Assembly: GCA_022494885.1 (NCBI GenBank)
Contig: JAGVSM010002646.1
Location: 45,123 to 109,122, forward strand
DNA length: 64,000 nt
Direction of reading: 5' to 3'
Source of the DNA: Micrasema longulum
Lineage: Eukaryota; Arthropoda; Insecta; Trichoptera; Brachycentridae
Part shown: positions 1-12,165 of the stretch, piece after piece
How positions within the stretch are numbered: the first letter of the stretch is position 1
Layout: every line of letters begins with the position of its first letter
Made by a program: the position numbers and the translations under genes
The notes under the pieces: generated by a model
What the model saw: only the letters and a program-made list of their open reading frames with translations
The model's database searches: none
Told to the model about the DNA's origin: nothing

Positions 1-1020
1 GACAATCTTGCGTGTTGAAAATTGCATAAATTATTGCGAAAAAGAAATCCTACTAAAATCGATGTTTCATGTCGATCTTGTCTTGCCAAAAATCAAATCC
101 TCATGCGTTGTAGTTAAACTCGGTATCCATTACATCATCAAACGGTCTACCAAAAATGTTTTAAGTACAAAATAATAATTTAAAAAATGAAGAGAAAATG
201 AGAAAAAAAAAGTGATACGCACACACTGGGTGATTCTGAATTTGTCACGTTAACATGGTACATTGTAACCAATCAAATGAATAAAGCGCATTTATACGAT
301 GATAACACACGGTTTCAAGTAAAAAAGATAAGCAATTCAGTCACAAGACATAGTAGGATAACAGAAAAGAATAGGAGGTCCATGAAACATGTTCAAAGGC
401 TTGACAAATTGAAATGGGTTTGTCCGTGGTCTTCTCTTTTATTCGTTTCCATACATTTTCCCCTGGTATTCAGCAGCACTATTGTAGAAGCAAAACAGTT
501 TATTTTTTAAAATGGCACTCACTCGTAAATAAGCTTTTTCTCAAATCCATTGAAAATATTTTAGAATTTAAACTTTGGAAATAATATTGTACCTCTTCAA
601 TTTTATGATATCCGAACATCACTTGGATTTTTCCTCACCAAGATTGCAATCATTTTGTATTTTAGCGTTGTAAGTCAAAATTATTACAGTAAATACGGAA
701 CGGACATACGATATTTTGTTACAAAGTAGCACTTAGGACTTGATTGTTTACTTTTATGACGGTTTTGTGTGTATTACTTAAATTTACTAGCCCTTAAATG
801 TATATAAAATCGTGTTGTTTGAGAATGATGGATTTTTTTCGTACTTACAGGAATACAACTTTTTTTTTCTTTTATTGAACACTATGATAGTTAGACATCA
901 ATTTGCTTAAGCTCTTACATAAGTAAACATGATTTCAGATTATTTTACGTCTAAAATAGTTTCAGATACTTATTGAGTTCTATTGAAGATAATTTTCAAA
1001 CAAAGTATTAATAACAATAT
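1..1020. other. AT-rich sequence, nothing recognised
   Basis: No coding pattern, tRNA-like head or repeat R match was seen. The 77-codon open frame at 277 lacks codon structure or a homologous pattern. Confidence 0.6.
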
Positions 1021-1024
1021 TTTG

Positions 1025-1232
1025 AATTTGTCCAAATTTTTGTAGACAAAGACCGGATTCAACATTTTGGCATCTACAGGGCTTATGACTTGTCAATGGC
1101 TGGTTTAAGTGGCCACTTTACACACTGTGTAACATTCAATGACAGCTCATTAGTCCTGTAAATGAGTAGACTTCTTTATTTCCTTCTCAAAAATGTTTTT
1201 CCTCTCTGTTGAAATAAATTGAAATAAATTTT
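1025..1232. repeat. Repeat R fragment, two orientations joined
   Basis: Bases ~1060-1130 match R in reverse (acagggcttatgacttgtca, ggtttaagtggccactttac). From ~1136 the sequence switches to forward orientation (gtcctgtaaatgagtagact, ttttcctctctgttgaaata). It is a small palindromic R copy like those at 12.2 and 34.7 kb. Confidence 0.7.
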
Positions 1233-1239
1233 TATTTGA

Positions 1240-3195
1240 TGCAAGAAGCTCTTGACTATTACATCACGAGGGCAGTCAATAATGAATGAATATAGTTTTC
1301 AAAAATGTGGATTGACATTTGAACTCAACATTGAAAATAAAAATAATAGCCAAATATAAAAGACTCAAAATGTAAAATAAATTTTCAAATAAAAATAACT
1401 GCACATATAAATAGTGTGGTGAGAGATTTTTCTGAAAAATATATGTAAATCAATAAACGTAGTACTTTATATAATTGGTACACATATAATTTCTGTTTTT
1501 ATGTATTTCGTTGCTTTATATTTGTTTTATTATATATTATTTATGTTGAGGTAACATTTATTCTTGGCACATATATTTACTTTATATTTGTATAATAATG
1601 ATTTTTAATTTCTTACATTTAATTAGCTAGGCATTTATAATTAAGAAGTTTATGTTCTTCTTTTTTTGTGTTAATGTTTTATTAGTATAGGAATACTTAT
1701 GCTCTAAAGATAAAAAAATCTCCAGAAAGTGGATTGACGTAGGGCCGACAAGCTTATAAATAATTTCTTACATATTACATTATACTATGCTGAAGAAAAT
1801 TTATCAAAATCCAGACAAAGAAAACAATTCCCATAAACAATAAAATATTAAATTAAAAAGAACATATATTTCTGTAATACCAACATAACGATGAAACATA
1901 ATTTATTTTCATTTACACTTTAATATTAAAGTTGAACGCACAAAAAAAACATTGATGAAAAAAACTACACGCCGTTATGCTTATCCAATTAAATGTATTA
2001 AGGTCCAAGACGCAAACTGGTGGGCCACTAATGCAAGGTTTTTTATTTAATTACACAGTCTCACATTCTACATTATATATATTTTTAGAAGCATATTTAA
2101 CCGATATATCAAACTATGCATCACATTTAAATGAGTTAAAACACAATTTCGACGAATCAAAAAACATAACAATTTTACATGTAGACAAGGAGAAAACATA
2201 TACGCATACATTTATGCACATACATACGCGTACATATATATATAAATAATAATAAAATACATAAATCCAATAAGTAAAACCATAAAAAAATAGTAACCAA
2301 AAATGTTGTTCTTGTGACGCCTCCATCGCAATTTTGATATTTTTTTAAAAACAGTATTCTCTTTCGTCAGTATACTATTCTTTACAGAGGATTCATTGAA
2401 TCTCATATAAACATCAATAAAATTATACAATATAATTCAACAATTATTAAATCAAACCTTACAAATGAATAAATTCAAATGATTAAATTTTCTGATCCAT
2501 TTATTTAATGAATTTCCACATACGTTTTATGTCACAAACCTAAACTTGTTCCTAAATCTGTTTGTGAATTTTTCTCTTAAGTTTGCTCGCCATTCTACTA
2601 ATAAGAAGATATATACTACATTTAGCATGGCGTTAAAAATTGCATTACTGGAATTCAATTGTACCTGTAAACAATACCCTTGTCTAATACCTAAAGGAAT
2701 TTCCAATTGAATTCTCAACAGAGAAAGACTAAGCCAATACAGTTACTGGATCTACGGTTTCCTACTACAATATTTGATCCATGTTTGTATTTGCAAAACG
2801 AAGAAGAGCCGCAGGGTGCAGGGAATAATGGAGACGATCCTGGAAGAGGCCAGGGACCACAACGGGCTGAATGTGAAAGACAATCGTAAGGAATAAAAAA
2901 ACTTAAGTGGCTTTAATATAATTTGATAATTAAATAAAATCAAATGTGATTAAAGCATGTAATTTTTTATAAAATAAAAACTGTTTTCAAATTAGAACTA
3001 AATTCAAACTAAGCACTAATTAAATTTAATAAAAAAAATAATAATTTCAAATACGGCCTTAGGTGAATAACAAAAGTTCTGTGAACAAATCTATTTACAA
3101 AAAACTAAATATAAAGCCTATATAACTCTGTATTAAAGACAAATAAGGGAAGTAAAATAATGGTACGAGTATATAATATATTATGGTAAACAATG
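1240..3195. other. AT-rich sequence with one small G+C-rich patch
   Basis: Mostly featureless. At 2795-2890 a short patch is open in one frame and reads METILEEARDHNGLNVKDNR, which looks coding-like and could be the end of a LINE or an exon fragment, but I cannot assign it. Confidence 0.5.
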
Positions 3196-3199
3196 AATT

Positions 3200-3380
3200 G
3201 GGTTGTGGTCCCGTGGTAGTGTTTTGGACTCACGGCTCAGAGCTACGTGGTTCAAATCCAACTCTACCCCAACTTTATTCCCATTTTTTAAAAGTGAGTA
3301 GTTTACAACTCGTTGAAAATGGTCCTAAAAATTAAATATTTGGGTAAATCATAAGAATGCAAATATTTATTTTTTCATTA
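3200..3380 (+). mobile_element. SINE-A copy
   Basis: The tRNA-like head begins ggttgtggtcccgtgg (A-box region), with ggttcaaatcc as B box, followed by the family body (aacttgattcccatttt-like, agtgag, acaactcgttgaaaatgg) and the tail aatatttgggtaaatcataa. An (AT)n run follows at 3385-3415. Confidence 0.85.
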
Positions 3381-3384
<4 letters not shown>

Positions 3385-3412
<28 letters not shown>

Positions 3413-3418
3413 TATATT
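3385..3418. repeat. AT dinucleotide microsatellite
   Basis: A run of TA repeats follows the tail of the SINE-A copy, a usual place for such growth. A similar run is at 28903-28922 and a gatatatt triplet of units at 49058-49090. Confidence 0.85.
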
Positions 3419-3474
3419 GTATTTAAGCACGTGATCAATCTTATGTTTTTACAAAATGTTTTGCATTGATGTAT

Positions 3475-3850
3475 TTTTTTTTCAAAGAACATAAAGTGTG
3501 ATATTCCATCGATTATTTAAGATCTTTATTTGTTGCAATGGAGAAAAAAAACATTTTTGAGAAGATAATATGGAAGTCCAGGTATTTACCGGGCTTATGA
3601 TCTGTCACTTTATGGTTTAAGTGGCAATTTTACATACTCAACTCTTTCTTTTGTTGACTTTTGAGAAGAAGAGATGAAACCTTTTTCATGTGGGTGAGAT
3701 TCATTCGGCCAAACTATTTCACTCACTAGGCAACGCCTGAAAACAATTTTCCAATATTTATACTTCTTATACGAGTTAGTTTAATCAGCAACGTTTTGAT
3801 TGTATCCAAATATTAGAAGACAAGCTGGATTGTCTTTCTAGGAAGTAATT
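3475..3850 (-). repeat. Repeat R, reverse copy
   Basis: The sequence matches the R unit in reverse order: gagaagataatatggaagtc, gggcttatgatctgtcac, gaaacctttttcatgtgggt, ctaggcaacgcctgaaaac, then ttatacttctt. It is diverged and has a deletion in the middle. Confidence 0.8.
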
Positions 3851-4506
3851 TACATCTTAATAAATTGTAATAATAAAACTTTATGCGCATCTTTTTTATG
3901 ATAATCAAAATGCAGTTTCACTTTGAAATATCAGTAGAAAAACTAAATCTATCTAAATTAATCCCCTGTTGGGAAATCCTGCTTGTCTTACAAAAATACA
4001 ACTTGTCACACTCAAAACGTTATTTATTATTTGACAAACTAAATGAAAATTAATTAAAATATGTAAATTTTTTACAAATTTCAAAAGGTTTTACTATTTT
4101 TGCCTGTGTATTTTCAATAATAAATCTATATCTGCTTATCTATATTCATCTAACTTCCCATTTCCTAGCGCACTCCACGCAACAATGATAACGCGTATAG
4201 TGTCTGTCATAAACATTTCAAATCTAGTACACAAATCAACATACTACGAGTGAAGTGCTTTCAACATACAAGATCAACGACGGAGCTGTGTAAGCGTCTA
4301 CCTAGACCGTCATCTCAAATACAAGCTTTGCCGGCGTCGCGAGACCACCAGTTTCTCCTCCAGTTTCCAGCATCACGCCACGCCTCAACATCAGCGAGTT
4401 GGTAGAGTTGCGCGACCTTCCTACCTCAACTTTATAGTCCACTCTCTAAATCATCCTTTTTCACACCTCGTCTACTTCTCAAAACTATTTAAATAATACA
4501 TTTGTA

Positions 4507-5320
4507 TTTCCCGTTCACTAGGGATGGAAGGACCGAGAAAGATATTGAAACAGGGTGAACGGTGCACTGAAGTCTACCTTGCCAATCAAATGTTTATTGT
4601 GGGAGGCAAAACTAGCAGTTCACAATCGAGTTCTACTGCCAACCCTTTTGTATTGGAGTGAAATATGGAATAAGAGCCAGAATCACAGACTCTAGATGGA
4701 CCAAAAAATTCCTGCAATGGCGACCCAGAACGGGTAGAAGAAGTGTCGGCAGGCCTCAGACAAGGTGGTCTGATGACATAAGACGAGTAGCAGGAAGTGG
4801 TTAGATGCGGTTGGCTCAGGATAGGGAAATATGGAGACCAAAGGGGGAGGCCTATGGTCAACATTGGACAAGAGACGGCTGATGATGATAATGATGATGA
4901 TGGAATAAGAACAATAATTATGAAAGTAGGTCAAATTCTGTCAAAATTCGATCTCTCAGGTGGATATGTGAAAAAACGATGAATGATAGGTGCACAAATG
5001 TCAAAACCCATGAATGATCCGTAACTCGAAAAAAAGATGCTGCATTGGTTTAAACAAGTAGAGCAAGTGGATTGCAAAAAAATGCTTAAATGTACCTACG
5101 ACGCAAATGTCGATGGTTCCAAAAAACAAGGAAGACCGAGAAGACATCGCGCGAATAAGTGCATCGAATACTTGAAGATGGACATGTCAAGAGTAGGAAT
5201 AATCGACGTGTATGCGTGATAAGTTATTTGGATGTAGAGTAAGCGAGGTTTTTATGCAAAGACAAAGTAATTTAGCGTTCTATCCTCTCTGTTTAACCCT
5301 ACAGAAAGGCGTGATTGTTT
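4507..5320 (+). mobile_element. LINE 3' fragment (Cys-Met tail domain family), interrupted
   Basis: This is the C-terminal reverse-transcriptase region of a non-LTR retrotransposon, aligning with the copies at 43570 and 59748. It starts with TRDGR, continues through LAVHNRVLLPTLLYWSEIWN, is broken by a foreign insert (4676-4899), then resumes with matches to the 43.6 kb copy, including the QGRPRRH basic block. Stops and frameshifts are numerous, so it is dead. The end corresponds to the tail segment that reads MWRSILSAY in the better copy. Confidence 0.8.
4676..4899 (+). mobile_element. 5'-truncated RTE-like LINE tail with GAT-repeat end, nested
   Basis: A single frame is open except for one TAG where a Trp is expected. 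It reads RPRTGRRSVGRPQTRWSDDI and then MRLAQDREIWRPKGEAY, which is the characteristic C-terminus of RTE-type reverse transcriptases of insects, followed by a stop and a gatgatgataatgatgatga tail. It is flanked by an 11-base direct repeat, atggaataaga, at 4665-4675 and 4900-4910. This is the expected product of target-primed reverse transcription with 5' truncation. The host is the older LINE fragment around it. Confidence 0.85.
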
Positions 5321-5350
5321 ATTTGTTTGTTGGTTTTGTTTGTATATTTG

Positions 5351-5425
5351 TCAGCCTCGTGGTGTAATGTTTAACGCGTTTGTCTACCATGCAAGAGTTC
5401 TCGGGTTCGGGGAAAAATCACGTTT
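5351..5425 (+). mobile_element. SINE-B head
   Basis: A tRNA-Val-like head: tcagcctcgtggtgtaatgt (A box), gtctaccatgcaagag, tcgggttcgggg (B box). The body is missing. Confidence 0.7.
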
Positions 5426-5829
5426 TTTTATTTACATTCTTAAAGTAATAAATGTCTTTGAAATACTGTCCAGTAAAAAAAAAATATTTTGTTAATTATT
5501 AGTAGCATACAAAATTATTTTTTATTTGAAATTTTTAATTCCAAAAAATGTGATTCCATTGGCCACGCCTTTAATACGTCACGATTCGTGTTTGTTTGTT
5601 CCTGCCATTGAAATTTGTGTAGAAAAATTCCATGAATCTTAACGCCACAACAACCAAGGCCAAACACGTCGCGTTTTTCTTCTAACATATTTTTATTAAA
5701 TTTCTTTTTTACATTTATGTATGAAAACATTTCTCTACAATATCCACATTGATTTTAAAAATACAATTAATTATTCTTAATCCATTTCTTGATATTCGTC
5801 AAATCTATATCAAGAATGTATTGACAATT

Positions 5830-6092
5830 TTCTGTTCAGGCGACTACGGAAGGAGGTCCCAACTGCCAACAGAATGCCCGTACGAGGTTCTCGCGTAACC
5901 TAAACTTCTTAATACCGAGAACGCGGACGATGTTTGCTTGGAGACACTTTTCATATATAGCTCCAAGAGTGTTCAACGTCTTGGATGAACATATAAAGTT
6001 CTCCAAAACAACGTCTATATTTAAGATGAAGATCCATAATTGGATTGTATCGAGGGGTAGAAATCACTGTATGAGATTGCTTCGGGAATAAA
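5830..6092 (+). mobile_element. Jockey/CR1-group LINE C-terminal fragment
   Basis: The frame reads SRNLNFLIPRTRTMFAWRHF (with shifts), then SYIAPRVFNVLDEHIKFSKT and FKMKIHNWI, ending at a natural stop at about 6090. The pattern 'P-R-T...R-x-F-x-Y-x-A-P-R-x-(W/F)-N' is the usual last segment of Jockey/CR1-group reverse transcriptases. No upstream polymerase motifs are present. Confidence 0.75.
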
Positions 6093-6534
6093 TACATAAC
6101 ATCGCTGCTGTTTTCATTATTATCCATATACGTATATCGTATATGTGTACGTCATCACTGTCATACGAATTATTATATAAATTTTCTACATTCCATTTTT
6201 CGACATGTATAAATTTTTATTATTAAAATTTTTCTATTATTAATTTGAATATTGTTTTGATTACTTTGCATACAGATTACATGTATATTGTTTTGATATG
6301 TAAATTAATGTTTTTGATTTGTGTATCGAAGTCCCGACTTAACACGGAATTTCCTAGAAAGTCGGGACATAAAAAACATATAATTGTGTCTATGTAAAAT
6401 GGTGTATTTTGTGAATAAATAAAATAAATCAATAAAATTTCAGGTAATCGTAGTATGTAATATTTCCCTATTCCCAATATGCTAGATATGAAATATTTAT
6501 ATTAAATGGATGTTTTCACACAATAATATTATCT

Positions 6535-6665
6535 TAATCTCTTGACTGGTACCTGAAGCGTATGGCTGATCATCTTACCTTCATTAAACAAAAATGATTA
6601 AGATACGCTATCAATACAGTGTCCTATGCACCATTAGGTGCGGAGAGGGAACGATGATTTTTTGT
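6535..6665 (+). mobile_element. SINE-B tail
   Basis: The family tail is present without the tRNA head: actggtacctgaagcgtatg, aagatacgctatcaatacag, tgtcctatgcaccattaggt, gcggagagggaacgatgat. The same tail is joined to a head at 33898 and 36965. Confidence 0.75.
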
Positions 6666-7786
6666 ACATATATATTATTCTTTTTCGTGCGACGTCGGAT
6701 AAATTTTCTAAATAAAAATACAAGACTTACGGCATGTATTCATTACCGCGCCATACGTGTAAGAAATGGACATAAGACGTACTTGTTTTTGAACCGGAAT
6801 ATTATGAACAAAATTTTCTGTTATGCATTGAAGAGAATTTTTAAAATCTGCTGTTAATATTTGATATTTTATTCTACGTTATTCTTGATTTGTGAAAATA
6901 TCCTATTCGTTTTTTACCGACAGTTATTAGGTTTTTATATGTTAAAATATTTTTTTATAAATATCAATAAATAGCTTTGTATTGCAAAAGCAGAATTAAG
7001 GTCAGTTATAATATATTTGTTAAGATAAATATTTAAAAAAATAATTAGACTTAAAATAGCTATGGTGCAAGCTTGGTTGAAGTACATTTTTGTCAAAGTA
7101 GGAAGATTGTTTTGATTTTTCTAATCATGCAAATAATTAAACTGCATTTTTTTACGATGCAACTACGATTTTGTATTTGTATTGTGAAAGTGAAACTACA
7201 AGTTGATGTTCAGTTAACCGAACCGAAAAAAACATTTGTTTGAAATAGAGGGGTTTTCAGGGGTAAGCAAGATTTTCTTTACCCTTCACGTATCTGCAGG
7301 TTAAGAAGATAATGGCTCAGGACGTTGTTGCCTTGGGAGTCCCTTTATAGGTTTTGTTACTCCTTACACAGAAGTGAGGGAAGCCCTTTATAGGTTCTTC
7401 CATCCCCTGCACACAAGTCTTAGTGCATCGTCCCAGGGGTGCATTTATATTTGTGTAAGAAGTTTCAGCCCTTAGGCAGACAAATGTTTGAAAGAAGGTG
7501 CTTATCTTTCTGATAAATCTTACCTTTGTAAAAGTGTGAACATTTTTCGATAAAATTTTTGCGTTGATTAAACTTTTATGCGAAATACATGAAGCACCTT
7601 TAAAAAACATTTTAAAGAATAATATTGATGTTAAACATTATTAAAATAAAGTGTTTTTGTTTTAATTGTTAAAAATTAATACTTTTGTCTGCTATTTATC
7701 TATTTTCCGTCCAGAAACATAATCTCAAAAAATACGTTTTGAGACTAGGATTTAAATGCTAAAAAAAAGTACTAATGAAGCACATT

Positions 7787-8195
7787 TGAGGGGTGTTATT
7801 TGCAAACCCGGCAAAATCCATCTTTCTTTATTTTGAACCAATCGTAATAAACTGATTCAACACTAAACTTCAACTTTTTTTTATAACTTCAATTTTTTAT
7901 TATAATCAGTTAATATTTTATACGTAAGCAGTGGTGACATAAGCATGATTATGTCAAGAAACAGTAGTGAAATAATCAATTTAAATTATACATTCCGACT
8001 TAACAATACTCTAGTAGAGGTTGCCATGTTTGCAACAAACCCGACACTTTATAAGTCAATTAATTACAAATAAAGCCGTATTTTCAACTGACAATGTTTA
8101 AATTATTGTTAAAATTTTAATTCTGAACAAGTTTCAATTAATATCTCACTTTTTTTAGATTTTGGATTTTGCCGGGTTTGCAAGTAGTACCCTCA
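7787..8195. mobile_element. MITE-like element with ~32-bp terminal inverted repeats
   Basis: The left end (7787-7819) and the reverse complement of the right end (8164-8195) share tgaggg, then tgcaaacccggcaaaatcc without a break, with a few differences between. The element is 409 bases, AT-rich inside and noncoding. A third, internal tgcaacaaacccgac at 8030 partly resembles the ends. The target-site duplication is unclear. Confidence 0.75.
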
Positions 8196-8199
8196 TATA

Positions 8200-10715
8200 T
8201 ATTGTATACACATATGTATGTATACATAAACACATATGGACGAGTATATATACATATAAACACATGTTTCGTTTATAACTGTGACTGGTTGGTTTCAAAA
8301 ATAATCAAAAAATATGTACGTATATCTGGCATGGATCTAAATGGGTGAATGTAATACTTAATCATTTCCTTCGCAACATTTTGTAGAGGGTCGATGTCAA
8401 TAGAAAAAACAATATAACTATTTTATTTACCCATATTTAAATGTGATTGTATTTTTAATAAATCACGTCAAACAGTTTATTATAACTTCACTAAATGGCT
8501 GAAACAATCAGTGGCATTTAAGTACAGGGTAAATGTCGCTGTATGTACAGCAAAGTTTGCGGGGGAGCTTTTTAAACTAGCTTATTGGTAACAAATTTGA
8601 ATGTTATCTTAGAATTAACATTAAGTACGTAAACCTTAGAATAAAATAGGTAGAGCTGTACGAATTATATAGTTTTTCTTCTCATATTTGGTTTTTCTAT
8701 GTTATTATTTAAGGCAATTTTTATGCAAGTTACATGTATTTTTTTGACCAAATAGTATCCTTAAATTATACTACATCAACCAATTGTTTTATTGAAATGT
8801 TAATAATAGAATAAATGTTTCCTAATTTTTGTCTCTTCTCCCAACCTTCAGTAGACCTTAAAATTTTTTATTATTTTATGGACGAGTAATATATTTTTTC
8901 TAGAATAATTAACATGTATTGTAATTTACGACATTGACCTTTTTAGGCCTAAGCTACATGTATATTTGTATGTACCTGTTTTATCATAAGATGCATATTT
9001 TTAAAGTATTTTGAATAAAAACGGTTGAGATTGTTTTTACTATACTATTTGGTCAAACCGAAAAACAGTAAATGCATTTTTTTATTTAAACAAAAAGTAA
9101 TTTGATTTATTTATCATATAATACACATTAAAGTAAATATTCTTAAAAAGTTGCTTTGACTGTCTACCTAGGATAAACAACCCATTTTTAAGACTGTCTT
9201 AATATAAAATAAATAATCAAAAACATATTTTTTAAAATATCTTTATTGTTCTACTTACTCGTACACTTTAAAAATAATAAGATCTGAAAAATTCAGTTAT
9301 CTAAATAAATTACAATCTCACCCCTGTTTAGTTTTTCTTTTCTTTGTTGTAAAAAAAAGCAGTCACATAGTCAATCAAAAATCAATGCGATAAGAGAGAA
9401 TATATTGCCGGCAAGCATAATCTAGTGCTCTTGAGATAATTTTAAATGACATTAATCCTAGGATTAACCCTTATTCTAAATCACCCAAGCCCGTGGAAAC
9501 TCCGCACACTCTACTCGACCACTACAACAAACTTTATACGGAGGAGTAATTTGGAATGGATGTTTTGCAACAAGAAAACATATTAGACCGCGTAAGGACA
9601 GAAGCATACAAGAATTGAGATCTTTGCTGACCAAAAGTATCAAGAGACCATACGGGGACGGAGATAACTACTTGCCCATACAAACTTTGATCGTAAGCAT
9701 TGACAGCTAGAGGCTCTTATTGAACTATTGCGACCTCTTCAATGGTATGGTCTCCTGGTAATGTTACCTTAAATAGTACTATAGTGAGTGAAGACGTTTC
9801 AAGTATGTTAAGACTGTTAAACCGAGTTTGATGGGAAAACTACTTGGAGTCCTCAATAGAAAATAACAATATTTAAGTTGTTTTATTTGTTGTAAATAGA
9901 ATTTTGAGATAATTTGGATTAATGTGATGAATAAAATTCATTTTAAATTTTATTCAAACAGAATGCATATGTATCAATCGGGGTGTCATACTTTTTTAAT
10001 TTGAAAAATAATCCAAAGTAAAACATCACCATTATCATAATTTCTGTTGCGCACCTTTTGTTGAGCAGTAGCAAACGGTGATTTAATATACATGTAAGCT
10101 ATTGAAAAATATCAATTATTTGTAAATACATACTAATATAATGTAAGTTATATAAACTATAAATCGCTATTTTGTGGTGCAATAACTCTCATCTATAAAA
10201 TCAACTGAAACGACGGAACTTTGTGATATATTAAATTGTGTAGCTATATTATCTTTATATAATTTACATAATTGTTTACAAAAAAAGGCACAATGAATTT
10301 AGTCAGCATTAGGTATTCTCATTCCGATTGAAATGTCAACTGGCACGATTTGTTCTAGAAATGAATAATGCCAAAAATGGCCGCGTCGAGCACCACATGT
10401 GTTGCGTGTCATATGTCAAAAGTATAATCTCAGAGATAAATAGTCCCTAAGAAATAATATTTGAAATACTGTTTTTTAAATGGAGAATCTTAAGAAAAAA
10501 TGTGTAATCTGCAAGTTTACTCTAGGAAAAAAATCCCACCACTGGGTTTAACATATTAAAAATATAGTATATATATTTGTATGAAGAAATAAGCTGGAGA
10601 AATTGACGTTAGCGCTAGGCGCGCTTTATTAATGTACTTCATAGTCCTAACGCTCCTATACCTGCGTGAAAATGTCAACGCTTATCAGTTCATGGTTTAC
10701 CTCTTCGTTCTGATT
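8200..10715. other. Unassigned AT-rich stretch with a compositional island
   Basis: A 15-base inverted pair tgaccaaatagtat occurs at 8739 and 9041 and may bound a ~315-base MITE. At 9480-9850 the sequence is less AT-rich and has coding-like runs (for example HTLLDHYNKLY) broken by stops, suggesting an old transposon or pseudogene of unknown kind. Confidence 0.45.
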
Positions 10716-10719
10716 CTTA

Positions 10720-11100
10720 AGGCACACTCTTAATACCCATCCATAATTCCTCTTTCTTCTCTAACTCATATAGTGTCTATGCAGCTCGACTGTGGAATAA
10801 TCTCCCATCCACCATCAAAGATGTTACTACATTAAATAACGTCTGAAGAAACATCTCCCTTCCCTCCCTTAATCTCTCCTCCTTTTTTTCCCTTTTTTCT
10901 CTTTTTCCTTTTTCCGAAGACATAAAATCTACAAGGTTGAATACTTGTAGGTTATAGGTCTTCGAAAGAAAATTTTCTGCTCTACAAGATGTTGTATTTA
11001 ATAACAAGCCTTCAAAATGGAATGTCAAGTGGACGAAAGTTAGCATTTTTAACACCTTTCTGTTCACGTTTAATCGAGAGAATAAAGAAGAAAATAAATA
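10720..11100 (+). mobile_element. Jockey-group LINE end plus its 3' untranslated region
   Basis: The coding end reads SNSYSVYAARLWNNLPSTIK and then stops. After a long pyrimidine-rich run (10855-10910) there is a noncoding block beginning at about 11020 (tcaagtggacgaaagttagc ... aataaag). The same arrangement, RWNNLP-like end then the tcaagt block, occurs at 32345-32840, which identifies the block as this family's 3' untranslated region. Confidence 0.7.
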
Positions 11101-11429
11101 GGGATAATACATTTTTGACCATTGTTATCATTATTTTGAAAAAAAAATACAAATTTTTTGTTAACACCCGTACTTAAGGTAAAAGTTTTACTGTAAAACT
11201 TTAATGGCGGTTTGTAAGAAAAGCGTTTTTATTTAATACCGATCTTGGTAATTTACCTTCATTATTTTACAACATAAAATTCAACATGTTATTCTCCTTA
11301 AGATCCATGTTTTTACTTATGTTTGTTGTGTTTCTATAGTTTCATAAAATTGTTTTTGTTTATTTGGATACGTTTATTTATGTTAATTGTTTGTGTAAAT
11401 ACTTATTTCTGAATAAAAAAAAACAAAGG

Positions 11430-11692
11430 CATTGAGCAGATCCTGAGAGGTGGGGACGACGTGTTGGCCTCTGTACATACATCCTCCTCTCCCCTCCTCA
11501 ATCTGCATAGAGTTTGTATTCCTTAGGAATATTTAAAATAAATTTCCTCTATGCCCAGCTGACAGAAAGTCCCCCAGGACTCTATAACAGCTGCGGGTGG
11601 ATGGTGGGCTGAAGGATCCGCTCTCTCCTTTATTTTCTCGTTTGAACGCAAACAAAGGAGGTGTCAAAAATGCTCACTTTTGTACACTTGAT
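11430..11692 (-). mobile_element. LINE 3' untranslated region fragment, reverse copy
   Basis: On the minus strand the block begins with the same tcaagt...agcatttttgacacctcc sequence seen at 11020 and 32778, and it extends farther than either: aaggagagagcggatccttc, a Pro-codon-like cccaccatccacccgc stretch, and ctcctctccctcc. It is clearly richer in G+C than its surroundings. Weaker matches to its inner part occur at 37955-38030 and 39055-39150. Confidence 0.6.
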
Positions 11693-12165
11693 ATTTTTTT
11701 TGAAGGCAAAGGCCAAATAAAATTTTTCATAAACGGTAAAAACAAGTACAAAATCTTGTAGAACAAAAAAAAAATTTCGGATGATGTATAATTTTTTCAA
11801 TTTTGTTTTCCTTTTGGTGCGTATTTTTTAAATTTTTAAAATAAAATGATAAAACTTATGTTTATACAAAATATTTAAATCTGATGTTATTATTAAATAC
11901 ATAAAAGTTTGGAATGAAATAACTTTCATATGAATCTAAAATATGTTTTTTACGTCATTATTACAGCCAGATAAAGTAAGCAGAATCAAAGTTAGTTTTA
12001 TATAAATGGGTGAAATAAAAGAGACTATGAACAAAATGGATGTTCGGGATTAGAAACAAAAGCTGAAGATAGAACACTTCAGAAGAACTGCCTCAGATAA
12101 ACAAAATGCGAGTAATAATACTTTTTAAGGCATTAACTAAAGATAAGAAGCGTATAGAAGAACAA

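Noticed and set aside
2114..2430. Overlapping minus-strand open frames rich in Tyr/Ile/Phe
   Set aside because: They derive from TA-rich simple sequence (acatatatatataaat) and show no protein-like pattern.
7317..7610. 97-codon minus-strand open frame
   Set aside because: No recognised domain, no splice context and a composition like its surroundings. A repeated ccctttatagg string makes chance openness likely.
8739..9055. Possible MITE bounded by tgaccaaatagtat
   Set aside because: Only ~15 bases match at each end, with no second copy or target-site duplication seen, so it is mentioned only within the region note.
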